From Agrostemma githago (lineage: Eukaryota > Streptophyta > Magnoliopsida > Caryophyllales > Caryophyllaceae): a stretch of 64,000 nucleotides of DNA. The stretch is taken from contig OY288243.1 in the NCBI GenBank assembly GCA_958450325.1, positions 56,814,378-56,878,377 of the forward strand. Direction: 5' to 3'. Below are positions 35,412 through 45,631 of the stretch, in pieces (the first letter of the stretch is position 1; each line of letters begins with the position of its first letter). Made by a program: the position numbers and the translations under genes. Under the pieces are notes generated by a model. It saw nothing but the letters and a program-made list of their open reading frames with translations, was not told the origin of the DNA and did no database searches.

Positions 35412-36771
35412 TATATAAATAAAAGTAATCATTCGTCTTTAGATATCAAGAGAAATCTCTTGAGTCTTATAATAGTTCTTAAAGCTATAAATTGAAGTAA
35501 AATTATCCCACATTGAAAAATTACAATAAGTCTTATAAAAAGCTCTTAATAAATCATATATATCCCGCATCGAGTTTTATTTGTGATATAAAAATTACAA
35601 TATTGAAAAATTATGATGAGCTGATAAATTTTTATACTACATCATAAATAAAAGTATCATCCATCGACCAGAAATCTTTTGAGTCATAAAAAGAGTTCAA
35701 GTAAAATTATCCCACATCGAGTATTTTGAGTCTTATCATAGCTCTTAAGTCTAATAATACGACCATAAATTCAAGTAGAATTTTCCCACATTGAAAAATT
35801 ATAATTTTTTTTGAACGAATCAAAAATATTATACGTTGATAGAATTTTATTATATAATTAAGAGTAATCATTCGTCTTTATATCTCAAACGGAAATCTTT
35901 TGAGTCCTAAAAGAGCTTTTTAAGACTAAATTTAGTAGAATTATCCACATCGAAACGAGTCCTAAAAGAGCTTTTTAAGACTATAAATTTAGTAGAATTA
36001 TCCACATCGAAAAATTATGATGAGTTGATGAAATTCTACATCAATAATAAGAGAAATTATTCGTTTTTTAGATATTAATCAAAAATCTTTTGATTCTTAT
36101 AATACGGAGTAGCTCTTAAGATTAGGTGATGAAATTCTATTATATAAATAAAAATAATCTATCTTCTTAAGATATCAACCAGAAATCTTTTGAACTCTAA
36201 AAAGAGTTCTTAAAACTATAAATTTAAATTAAGTTATCACACATCAAAAAGTTATGATGAGCTACTTGATGAAATTTTATACTACATAAACAAGAGAAAT
36301 AATTCGTTTTAGATATTAACGAAAAAACTTTTGAATCTTATAACAACTCTTAAGGCCATAAATTGAAGTAAAATTATTCCACATCGAGAAATTATAATAA
36401 GATGATGAAATTTTATTATATAAATAAAAGTAATCATGCATCCGTCAACCAGAAATCTTTTTAGTCATAAAAAAAGTTCAAGTATAAAAGAGTTCAAGTA
36501 AGAAGAGTTCAAGTAAAAACATATTTTCTATAATGCACGCCTATAATTTAATTTGACGTTTAGCGCATGTATTATTTCCTTAAAAACATATTCACGTATT
36601 TGGATAATATTTATTTACTATTAGATATACTCTTACCTTCGACTTGCTTAATTGATGTCATTATCATTGTCACTAAAAATTGGTCTGTGCATCGCACGGG
36701 CTTTCCAACTAGTAAAAGAATGATTATACAACAAAATACAAAGAATGATATTTCGGTTGCTAGTTTACTAC

Positions 36772-36945
36772 CTGGTATGGGCGGTCTAAATGTTGTCCAA
36801 ATGCTGTGCCATAAGAAGGCACTGCTGATGGATAAGACGGTGTTTGAGGTGGCATCCACGACGGCCTAGTATCACCAAGGATTGAGTCATGCGCTGATCC
36901 TCCTTGAACTCCCATAATAGTCAAAGCTGCGTGCACAGAAGACAT
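36772..36945 (-). pseudogene. Captured exon of unidentified host gene
   Basis: Minus frame GVQGGSAHDSILGDTRPSW then MPPQTPSYPSAVPSYG, ending FGQHLDRPYQ at a good splice donor CAG/GTAGTA (plus-strand position 36771/36772). Coding-like composition, rich in Pro/Ser/Tyr. I do not recognise the family. Confidence 0.45.
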
Positions 36946-37289
36946 AGAAGGGAACTAAAAGCATGGAGTATATACAAAAGAGCAGTCCAAAGGCAAAATG
37001 CTGTCTCTGCACAAATATACCACCTAGAAACACAATGAATCATTGTAAATGAGATAATAATCAGGAATAGATTTCAAGTAGATCGCATAAAATAGAGTTT
37101 CTTATAATGCTTAGTTGTTTAGATGAAGTCCCCGTAAATTGAGAATTGAGTTGAGGAGTCAAACACAAATGATATTTTACCCAATAAAATAAACAAGATC
37201 CTTAGTTGTTTAGATAAAGTCCCCGTAACTTCTAATCAAACAGTGATTTGCTGGCCCCAATGTGAGTAATAAGCGATTCATATCCTTAC

Positions 37290-37790
37290 CAAAATCAACA
37301 GTGATTACCCATCCCTACGCATGTTCCAAGCCAAACACAATGATGATCAAACTGAAGAACACACTTATCACAGTCGTGACAATGCTTTGCTCGAGGAGGA
37401 TGCAAAGATGTAGCAAAGAATATTCAGGCAGAGTAAGAAGAAGTAGAAATATTCAGCTGCAAAACCGTTGTGGTTTGCATATTATCTAGATACCTAAAGG
37501 AAAAAAAAAGGTTTCCATACGGTAAAAGACAGAAGTTTAACCAATGATGTATAATGGTATCACCAAAATATAAGGTGAGGATAAGAGACTTGGATCATCA
37601 CAATGCCTAAACCGACAAAACTTGTTTCACTAAATTTCAGGGAAGCATCTTACCTGCAAAACAGGATGTGCACGTCCTTTTTCTGCCCAAAAAAGAAAGA
37701 ATGGACAGCAACAATCAAGAAGAGATATCTTCATAGCTACATTGCTCGACAGCTTCTAATGAACAAAATTCAAGTAAATTCGTGGAAAGC
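37290..37790 (-). pseudogene. DHHC-type S-acyltransferase exon fragment
   Basis: On the minus strand a segment near 37430-37310 translates to PPRAKHCHDCDKCVLQFD followed by HHCVWLGTCVG, the cysteine-rich DHHC domain of plant protein S-acyltransferases, which add palmitate to membrane proteins. The codon after GMGNHC is TGA where family members have Arg (CGA), another C-to-T type change, and the exon ends in a donor G/GTAAGG at 37290. An upstream minus-strand exon-like piece ends CTGTTTTGCAG/GTAAGA at 37654. Only part of the gene is present, so it is a captured, non-functional fragment. Confidence 0.7.
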
Positions 37791-38190
37791 AATTAAACTA
37801 GGCCGTCGTGGATGCTAAATAATTTAGAGAAGTTGGGCAGTGAAGTATGGAGTATAATGTTACATTGAGCGAGTGCATAATGAAGATTATTAACTAAAAG
37901 CATTACATAAACCGTTCCAGCTTATTAGCATACTGTTGGCAATAAGAAGACTAATATACTACGGAGTATAACTGATGACATAAACAAACCAACAAATAAC
38001 ACGAGTGCGACAATTCAATATTTAAGTCATTTAGTTTATTACTCCGTATTCAATGCAATCATCGACACAATTCAATTCAATTCATTCTTGAACAGCCTGA
38101 AAACGGACGATAAATATTAATACACATCACCGAAAGAGCATGACATTGTGAAAAACTGAACCGGCCAAATATTTATCTTAAACCTAGCAG

Positions 38191-38400
38191 AGGACACCTC
38201 TCATGATTGCTGCTCAGTATGGCAGCCTTAGGGTATTGGATTATATTATTAAACCTGACAAATCCGATGTGAATCGGATTTCCGGGTCGGATCGAGTTAC
38301 CGCCCTTCACTGTGTTGTTACTGGCGGCTCTGATCCTTCTTCTTCTGTGGTTTTGCAACTTGTTTCTGCTTCTGCTAATGTCAACTTGCTTGATGCTAGC
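38191..38400 (+). pseudogene. CCCH zinc-finger/ankyrin protein exon fragment
   Basis: Plus frame: RTPLMIAAQYGSLRVLDYII, then DVNRISGSDRVTALHCVVTG and VSASANVNLLDA. This matches the ankyrin-repeat part of plant tandem CCCH zinc-finger proteins (family knowledge: TPLM.AA.YGS ... SGSDG.TALHCA). It starts just after an acceptor-like CCTAGCAG. It ends at a 20 bp word, CTAGCATACACTGCAAACAT, which recurs at 38504. No zinc fingers are present, so this is a captured fragment. It is the only host fragment here on the plus strand. Confidence 0.7.
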
Positions 38401-38805
38401 ATACACTGCAAACATTCAGGAATCAAATAAGTCAACAAGCTACACGAAAACTCAGCAGATGAAACATCAAAACATAATAAAATAAATGGAGTATATACGA
38501 AACCTAGCATACACTGCAAACATCCAACAAACATCAAATCACATACAAGTAAGATGGTAACAGTCGCTCGAACGAATCACGATAATCGAAAACCTAATCG
38601 AAAAAAAAAAACAAAAGGAAAAAGAAATCACCGATTTCAGCACCGAGTCCTTGCAAACCAGAAACGAGAACATTAGAGGCCATACATTAGAGGCGAGAAC
38701 ATTACTCCTCCAAAACCTCCTAAATTCCACATTTCTCGATATTTCTCCACACGAAATCAAAAACAAAACCTAACTCGCAATCAATCAATCAATCAATTAG
38801 TAAAC

Positions 38806-39603
38806 TACCTTACGAAAATCACGCGACTGAGCCGAGTCAAAAATCGGCCAAACCTTGTCGAAATCCTGCCAGATCAAACACACCACAAAATCCACCAATT
38901 CAACAATCAATCAACGATAGAAATATTACCCAAAAAAACATATCAGTGATAATACTGATATGAAACAATCGTGATCATATTAGTGTCGGCTGTCGAGAGC
39001 ACGAGTATTAGTAGTAGGGTTAGACACAATTCAATATGGGTAGGTACGCACCAGGAAGCTTTAACTTATCGTGTAAAATGCAAAAACCTCTCCGCTGCCA
39101 CTGACTTGCAGTCTTCGGAAGCTCAAATTTCTATTTTCCGAAAAAACAAGGAGCTAATCAAGTATCAATCCAACGAGAAGCAAAATGTCGTAAAATAGAA
39201 GCAGACCATCTTACCAAATCATCGTTCTCCTCCTCGTCATCATCATCAGATTCGAATCGAGCATGTTTCGGAGGTACCACAGACTTAACTTCTACAATGA
39301 ACGTATCTGAAAAATGGACATGGACATATATTATGAGTAGTACATTAGTACGTCATCAACATACCAGTCAAGCAATCTACAATCTCGTTATGAGCCCCGA
39401 TTCAATAAAAGAAAAGGGAATTTGATGTTTAAGATTCAGTAGAATTACAAAAAGTAAGATCCATACCACCATCAGCAATTTGGATGTATACCTCTTCTCC
39501 GTTTTTGCTATCATGCAACGGTTTTCCTCGTGAAATAAGCCTCCTACTTTCAGTTCGTAATCGCTTACCTTCAACAACTCGATTTCTCAAATCATGTACC
39601 TAT
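38806..39603 (-). pseudogene. Exons of one unidentified host gene, possibly with a ubiquitin-like start
   Basis: Three exon-like pieces on the minus strand. First (about 39600-39467): VHDLRNRVVEGKRLRTESRR then LISRGKPLHDS and EEVYIQIADG, ending at G/GTATGG. Second (about 39305-39214): acceptor TTTTTCAG, then TFIVEVKSVVPPKHARFES and a run of acidic residues, ending TTG/GTAAGA. Third (about 38858-38808): acceptor CTGGCAG, DFDKVWPIFDSAQSRDF, donor C/GTAAGG. The phases of the two introns fit. The first piece faintly resembles a ubiquitin-like fold (LI..GK.L.D), but I do not recognise the gene. Confidence 0.5.
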
Positions 39604-39890
39604 ATATTATGTGCGAAACAAAACAGATTCAAATGCTAACACTCATACACCCTTTCCGATTCCAGAAAACTTAATCCCGATACCAAACCAAACGCTCCGA
39701 TTTCTACTCCTACAACATAGCTTTATCAGCATGTAAACACCATCACGAGAAGGGCCGAAATTAAGAATACATAAGTATATAAGTTAGAAGCTTACGCTGA
39801 GGAACCCGACTTGGTTAACCCTTTTGTGAGGTACATAAATCACACCAAGTTGCAAGGAAACGGCATATATATGAGCAATTGACACTTACT

Positions 39891-40227
39891 GCCGCAAGTC
39901 TGCATTTAACAACACGATTGTTGTAATTTGTGGCAGCAGTCACAGCTTTATGGGATTCTGCCAAGGAGTGTGCAATTACGAAAGAGCCGCCAGCAGGAAG
40001 TTTCACATTAGTCGCACGGATCGGATTAAAATCAATCAACTCTACAAATCCGGTTTGGGCCATAACAGATATTGCTTGATCCATTCCACCACTCTGTGTT
40101 CCGATATGACGCTCACAGTCATAAGTAAGCTGCGCAATTTCTTTCATAGGGAAATTGACCCCAAAAGCAGCCATTATGCCAATTGTAGCAGAGCAGACAA
40201 AAACAGCTGAACATGATAATCCAGAAC
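39891..40227 (-). pseudogene. Galactokinase exon fragment
   Basis: Galactokinase phosphorylates galactose at C1 in the salvage pathway. The minus frame from 40227 begins GSGLSCSAVFVCSATIGIM, the GHMP-kinase ATP-binding loop (usual GSGLSSSA), then CERHIGTQSGGMDQAIS, a strongly conserved galactokinase block, then PAGGSFVIAHSLAESHKAV and NNRVVKCRLAA. It is bounded by acceptor AACAG and donor A/GTAAGT. About 112 of the roughly 500 residues of the plant enzyme are present, so it is a captured fragment and cannot be active. The piece is open throughout, with Ser-to-Cys in the loop. Confidence 0.85.
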
Positions 40228-40796
40228 CTGTTTTTGAACAAAATCGACAGAACTCAATCAGAATGCTGCTTAAAAAGAGTAATTACTAAGATAATCAACC
40301 AGATAAATCCAGTTCCACGCGAAAACCTTAACAGCATAAGCAGCACTCAGATAATTAAGTGGGTTCCTCAGCGTCTCCTTCTCCCTTCTCAACCTCGCAG
40401 TTGTATCTTCAGATAATTAACCAATCGGTCTCAGAGATAGTAATATCATATGAAACGAAATCAAATAAAATGAAATCAAATTCTAAAGAAAATCATATCA
40501 AATCGATTTCAGAAAAGTCTGACATCAAAATCGTGCTATATATAAATCGATTGTTACTTCCTAGGATGTTGTGAGCGGAGGAAGAGCGAAGTGGTGCGAA
40601 GAGCGGCTGCGGTGAGGAAGGTGGAGAGGGCGGTCGGCAGTGAGTGGTTAGAGGAAGAGCGAAGTGAAGTTTATTGCTGCCGAGGGAAGAGCTTAGGGTT
40701 TTGAGATTTGGTTTTGTGAGGCACGAGTTTAGGCGGGTGTTAACTTTTACTACGTATTTCTGTACAAGTTTTTTTTTAATTACCAAATATGGGTCG

Positions 40797-41498
40797 TACT
40801 TTTTCCTAACGAGCATTTACTCAATCCTAACGACATTTTACTAATCTAACCTTGTCATTTCACCCCCCTCCTCAAAAATTTCTTTAATTTTCTCTCTAAA
40901 CAAAATCCCACCATCCCATAATCACACTCATGAACAACCACCGCCCGAAACACTAGCATTGGGGCGGTTCTGGATCGAGAGTGGTCGGTTCGGGTGGTAG
41001 ATGGGGTGGGTCGATGGTGGTGGGTCATGGTGGTCCGAGTGGTAGATAAGGTGGATCGATGGTGGTTGGTCAGGGTGGTCCGTGTGGTCAGGTGGTTGGG
41101 TCGGTCAAGGTGAGTGGTGGGTGGGTGAGGTTGGAGTGGTTGGATGGAGGACGGCCGTGGGTTAGGTGGGGGTGGGTTTAGGGTTACAGTAGTTTTTTGC
41201 TTTTTTTTAATTGAAAAATTCTTATTTACTTTTTTTTTTTTTAAAGTTGTTATTTTTTCCTTTATGTAGATTCTTTTGTTTATATACGAAATATATGTAT
41301 TTTTATTATGTCAAATTTAAGTAATCGATAATTGAATTAAAATTATAATCGAATTTGAATGGATTCGGTATTGATCAAACGAAAAAGGGAGGAAATTGAA
41401 TATTGGGTTAAAAAAAGCTAAGGGATTATGGAAGGGGTAGAATAGGAAAATTATGGAAAAATTCGTTAGAATTGAGTAAACGCTCGTTAGGAAAAAGT
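40797..41498. mobile_element. Terminal-inverted-repeat element with GT-rich minisatellite
   Basis: ACTTTTTCCTAACGAGCATT at 40797 and its inverted match ending at 41498 (ACTTTTTCCTAACGAGCGTT) continue as inverted repeats for about 35 bp. Inside, 40960-41170 is a G/T-rich imperfect tandem repeat (GGTGGTCCGTGTGGTCAGG type). No transposase is visible. The duplication at the insertion site is unclear; the superfamily is not assigned (MULE-like is possible). Confidence 0.5.
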
Positions 41499-41847
41499 AA
41501 TTTCGCCAAATATTCATTGGGTTTTGTATACTTCTATTCCTATTCTATGCATAGGTTTTATTTTAATTTATAGACATGGCTTATGTTTGACCTATGTATA
41601 TTCTTCTTTATATACATGGGGTTTCCCATTATCCTATGTCTATTAAAAATAGATGTAGGATATTTTTTTAACCTGTGTCTATTAGGTGATGTCTATGACC
41701 AGTTTTGTAGTAGTGTCAACTACCCTTATTTATATCGCCTTTTACCTCACTCTTCATTCCACCTTTTCACCCCTCATAAAATCATCAAACCACCTTTCAT
41801 ACCCCAACCACATTTAAACCTTCATTCACCATTCCATCTCATCTTGG

Positions 41848-42630
41848 GTGATTATTTTTGGGTTCTTGAAGAAGGTGAAGCAAAGTTTTTGGGATTATTC
41901 TTGCAAGGATATTTTTATTGAGACAAGAGCAAAGCGAGCCGCTCGAAAACAAGGTATGGCTTCGACTTCTACACTTTCTGAATGTTCTAAGCCTAAATTT
42001 TTACCTTGTCCTAATACCAATTTAGGTCGAACCTTCTCTAAAAAGACTTTTCAGAGCACTAGGTAGCCTTGTCCCTTCACAATGGAAAATTTAGGAATTG
42101 TTGACGATATTAAAGAGTTATCGTCAAGGACCGGAACTAGCGGACTCCTTAGCCTCGCGGCTTCTATGTATAAAGACCTTACTTGTGAGTTCCTAGGAAC
42201 TTTTACCATTGACAATCCGACCACACCATGAGCGATTAAATTTAGACTATTCGGTAAACCTCACTGTTTAACTATTTCCGAGTTTGGCTTAGCTTTAGGC
42301 TTACCTTCATCGGGTACCAGAGTTAGTGAACCCCCGAGCAATTTACAAGCTAGTATGTCTAGAGGAGATCTTTGGAAGCGCATATCACGCTGTCAAAGGG
42401 GTTACGAGCCTAAATCATCTTTTACCTTCGAAATTCGTAACCCCGCAATTTGTTACTTCTCCGAGATACTCTCCCACTGCTTGTTACCCTCGACCGATAA
42501 TATTCTTAATCTTGATGTGTGTGTCTTGCAATTAATTTGTGACTCTTTGCTTGGTAACCCTAACCACTTGGACCTACCACTTGTCGTGGCGTTGCCTTTC
42601 CACCGTATTATTTTCACTCTAAATCAATGA
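41848..42630 (+). pseudogene. ATHILA ORF-1 (env-like) gene, element B, truncated
   Basis: One frame with TAG at 42064-42066 and TGA near 42230. Visible: ETRAKRAARKQGMASTSTL, DDIKELSSRTGTSGLLSLAA, FLGTFTIDNPTTP, FRLFGKPHCLTISEFGLALGL, DLWKRISRCQRGYEP and LNLDVCVLQLICDSLLGNP. It resembles the element A gene in position and style but is a different subtype and lacks the Pro/Gln and acidic tail; it ends at 42630 and joins the 3' leader, so the C-terminal part is deleted. Confidence 0.6.
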
Positions 42631-43704
42631 ACTTGTTGATCCTTTAGCTTGAGTCCACCTTTTCTACTAGAGGTTTACTTCGGGGTTTGCATTTGACCAC
42701 CTTGATCACTCATGGAGGAGTTAGGCATTGGTTCCCGCATCCCGTTTTCTAGGTGACCTTGCTCGAATGACCATTGCACCTTTAGTCCAAATTTCTTCCG
42801 CTTTTTGTGGTTTATCCGGGAATGGCGCGCATTCTCGATTACCTATTTTTCCTCCACCTATACATCACCACAATAAGTTTACACAAAAATAACCTTCAAG
42901 CTTGGTTTCAAACCACATCCAAGAGCCAAAAAAGGGCAAACCAAAGCAGGAGAAAAGGGCACAAAAACATGAAAAACAAGGAGAGAAAAGGAGCTTCAAA
43001 TGAAATCATATCATCAAAAAACATCTCCTATTGAAAAAAAAGCCCTTTGATTGTTTCGTTGCCGTGAAGTGCTTACTAGAGGACCGAGTCCCGAGATAGG
43101 AAGATAGCGGTGATTAGTCGATCCACCAAAAATTGTAAATACTCCACCTTTTTGTTTGGGCTAATTTAGGAAATTCGAGTTTGGAACGACCCTCTTGACT
43201 TAGCCAAAGAGAGCGGGATTGCACCTACCTACAGTGTCGAAAGAATCCATGGTTCACTTATTCTACTCCGTTTTACGCCCCGTAGTACCCCTTTAGAAGA
43301 TTAGGAGGACCAAGCTAAGTTATCAACATCTTTGCTGCTTTAATGTCAAACTATTAGGCTTTGGTTCTTATTTAAGTGGGTGATTTATCTTGGAAGTTTA
43401 TGATTGTTTTAAGTAAGTAATCGGTGTCTTCCCCGCCGTCTCGATGAGGGATCCGGTGTTTTATTTTTGCTTTGGATGCGTCTACTCTTTCGTGTTACGT
43501 GTTTTTGTGTGTTTAGTCGCATCCACCATTTTGAGAAATCCCCAACTTGCCTTGCATGAGAGTACTCTACCTCATGGGTATTTCGATGTGAGTTGAAGGG
43601 ACGGAGCGGGCTTGGTAATTGCCCCGTATCGGCTTAGCATAGTCTAGCTAGTAGTAGTAGTAGTATGTAATTTCTTTTTGGGTCTTTGCTCGAGGACGAG
43701 CAAC
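42631..43704 (+). other. 3' non-coding leader of element B
   Basis: No gene. Shares ordered blocks with 18450-19390 of element A (TTGAGTCCACCTTTTCTACT, GCATTTGACCACCTTGA, GGACCGAGTCCCGAG). Includes a short TAG microsatellite near 43650. Confidence 0.65.
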
Positions 43705-43722
43705 AGTTTAGTGTGGGAGAAT
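43705..43722 (+). other. Polypurine tract of element B
   Basis: AGTTTAGTGTGGGAGAAT ends directly at the 3' LTR start TGTTGTGTGC. Confidence 0.65.
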
Positions 43723-45626
43723 TGTTGTGTGCTAAATTTAGATCGTTTTTCCTCCCATTTAGACCCATTTTTCCCTCGTTTTGCGAGATTAGAGTGCGAT
43801 TATCGCCCTATTTTGAGCATTTCTCGCATTAGCGTCCCTCTTGTACATTTTACGTGTTTTTAGTAGTTTTTCAATCAATTTTGATCGGTTTTGGCACCAA
43901 AATCACGATCGAGCTTCCACGAGCACAAGAGGGGAATACCGTCCGGAAAGCAAAGCACACAACTTAAAGTTCAAAGCCATCCAATCATACGACGAAGAAT
44001 GAGACAAGAAAAGAGGCCAGAAAAACCACCGGGCGAAATTTCGCCCGACGGTAAATTTGCCTCCCCGAAGATTTTCTAAGGACTACTCCACTGGGCACAA
44101 TTTTCGCCCACCGGGTGAAGTTTCGCCCGACGATAAAGGCGTCCAAAAATTGCAAAACCCGGAAGAAGTCCACTGGGTGAAGTTTCACCCGGCGGTATTA
44201 GTCCGTGTACGATAGGGCGAAGTTCCACCTCATGAAGATTAAAGAGTGATTGTCTCACTAATGGAGCAAAAAGTTGGATTTGGGCTTTAGGTTAAGAGAT
44301 TCATTAAGGCATTACTATATATATGTATATCCTAGTTTGTTACCTAAGGAACCATTCCATAATTCCATCATTCCATTAGGCCTCCATTAGTATACTACCA
44401 TCCATTAGTAGATCCTTCTAGTAGTTTAGTAATTCTCTATAATTCTAGTAGTTTACATAGTAATTTAGTAGTAGATCTTCATAGTTTCCATCAATTTCCT
44501 TCCTTTAGATCTTAATTTCCAAGTTTGTAGAAGATTATTTCGAGTTTTATTTGAAGATTTGTGGAGATTATTAAGGGATTAGTGACAAATCTCTTTATTC
44601 TCTTAATCTAAGATTCAACCTTTATTTATGCAATCTTCTTATTTATTGTTGATCTTCATAGTTGGTATATTTCTCTTCCACTCTCTAATCTCTAGTTTAG
44701 ATTTAATTATTGTTCTTTCAATATTGTTCATTTAATTGTTCTTTCATTATTGTCTTGTTTGGATCATCTTTATTTATGTTGTTTTAGATCATTTCGTGTT
44801 TATTGTGTTGATTGCATTTTTATTCATTGTTTGTTGTTAGTTTCTCTAGATCTAATTTATATTGTTTTAGATTATTTCTTAGTTCATAGTTTTGTGGTTA
44901 ATTTGTTAGATCGTAATTTCCTTGTTGTTTTGTTGTTATTTCCTTTAGATTTAGTTATTATGCATGTTGTAGTTATTTTCACCTTTGTTAATGTTTTGTT
45001 GTTTTCCATTATGAGTAGTGAGTAGATTTCCTGTTGAGGGGCTTAGGGATGAGGATATTGGATTATTTGAATTAAGGGATGTTGGTAGGTTGCTTGCTTG
45101 TTGGTTTATTTTGTTTAGGGTTGTTGTGTCATTGTTGTTTTAGTCCGTCCAACTAGACCGACCTTGACTCATTTTTATCAATATGGGAAAACTCGGGGTA
45201 GAAACTACCTTAATTTGAGACTTACCCTTCTTCGCCGCGAAAGCGGGTTTTTAGGTGGGTTGGGCGAAGAAACCGAAAGGTGGCATTCTCCCTTTATCAA
45301 TGTTGTAACCAACCTAATTCCGATTTTCTTAAACCCCAATTTTCGAATCCCGACTTCCCCCTAACACCTTAATTGATCATCTCTAGTTATTTCTATTGTT
45401 ATTTCTTTAGTTATTTAATTTCTGTCTTTTACCGCATTTGTAGCATAGACTCGACCTTTAGAACCCCCTCTAGATCCCAAACACGTTGCTCTTAACCTGA
45501 TTCCGTTCCGTTCCCTGTGGACGACCTCGATTTACCACGATTACTCTAGTAGTTTTTGTGTTATTACTCTAGTAGTTTGACCCCCCATCCTTCGCTAAAC
45601 GACCGATCCGATTTGGGGGCGAGTCA
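43723..45626 (+). repeat. 3' LTR of element B
   Basis: 1904 bp, TGTTGTGTGCTAAATTTAG to GGCGAGTCA, matching the 5' LTR with scattered substitutions and small indels. It lacks the first palindrome unit of the array and a short stretch near the end. Exact palindrome GGGCGAAATTTCGCCC at 44031-44046. Confidence 0.92.
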
Positions 45627-45631
45627 ATCAT

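Larger units (their letters stand above)
34320..36500. repeat. AT-rich degenerate tandem repeat, about 150-180 bp units
   Basis: A unit containing AATTATCCCACATCGAAAAA, then GATGAAATTNTATTATATAAA, TCATTCGTCTTTAGATAT, GAAATCTTTTGAGTC and TTAAGACTATAAATT recurs about a dozen times with much divergence (for example near 34440, 34740, 35500, 35740, 35935, 36000 and 36235). A short copy (ACATCGAAACGAGTCC / ACATCGAAAAATTATG) is duplicated at 35905-36010. Confidence 0.6.
33890..36713 (+). mobile_element. Candidate Helitron, non-autonomous
   Basis: Right end: hairpin CTGTGCATCGCACGG at about 36683-36700, a short spacer and CTAGT at 36709-36713, the classic Helitron 3' structure (compare 60941-60969). 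Left end: A followed by TCAATATATATATTAATAAAGC at 33890, like many plant Helitron 5' ends. The base after CTAGT is A, not the expected T, so the insertion site is atypical or mutated. No Rep/helicase gene is present. The interior is an AT-rich degenerate tandem array with two MITEs. Confidence 0.5.
32169..41715. mobile_element. CACTA-like element carrying host exon fragments
   Basis: The right terminus, read inverted from 41715, is CACTACTACAAAACTGG, a typical CACTA end, followed by TCA. The same TCA is at 32166-32168 just before the left edge, but the left edge itself begins ATTCCCTCG, so the left CACTA terminus is lost or altered. Both ends carry many copies of the word TAGACATGGGTT and its reverse, often as hairpins, as expected for CACTA subterminal repeats. 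No transposase (TNPD-type) is visible. The interior holds exon fragments resembling galactokinase, a CCCH/ankyrin protein, a DHHC S-acyltransferase and unrecognised genes, plus a candidate Helitron and other insertions. The left boundary is inference. Confidence 0.6.
23661..45626 (+). mobile_element. Athila element B, with both LTRs, carrying nested insertions
   Basis: Bounded by two related LTRs (23661-25618 and 43723-45626) and a perfect 5 bp duplication ATCAT (23656-23660, 45627-45631). Internal order: tRNA-Asp-like primer site, gag, protease, RT, RNase H, integrase, post-pol array, ATHILA ORF-1, 3' leader, polypurine tract. It was inserted into the pol gene of element C in the opposite orientation. 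It later received a 64 bp LTR-like unit at 30411-30474 and a CACTA-like element of about 9.5 kb at 32169-41715. All genes carry stops or shifts. Many mismatches and a 28 bp indel between the LTRs show it is not recent. Confidence 0.92.

Noticed and set aside
37290..40227. Possible intact host genes (galactokinase, S-acyltransferase)
   Set aside because: Only one or two exons of each are present, orders and strands are mixed, and they lie inside a transposon, so they are captured fragments.
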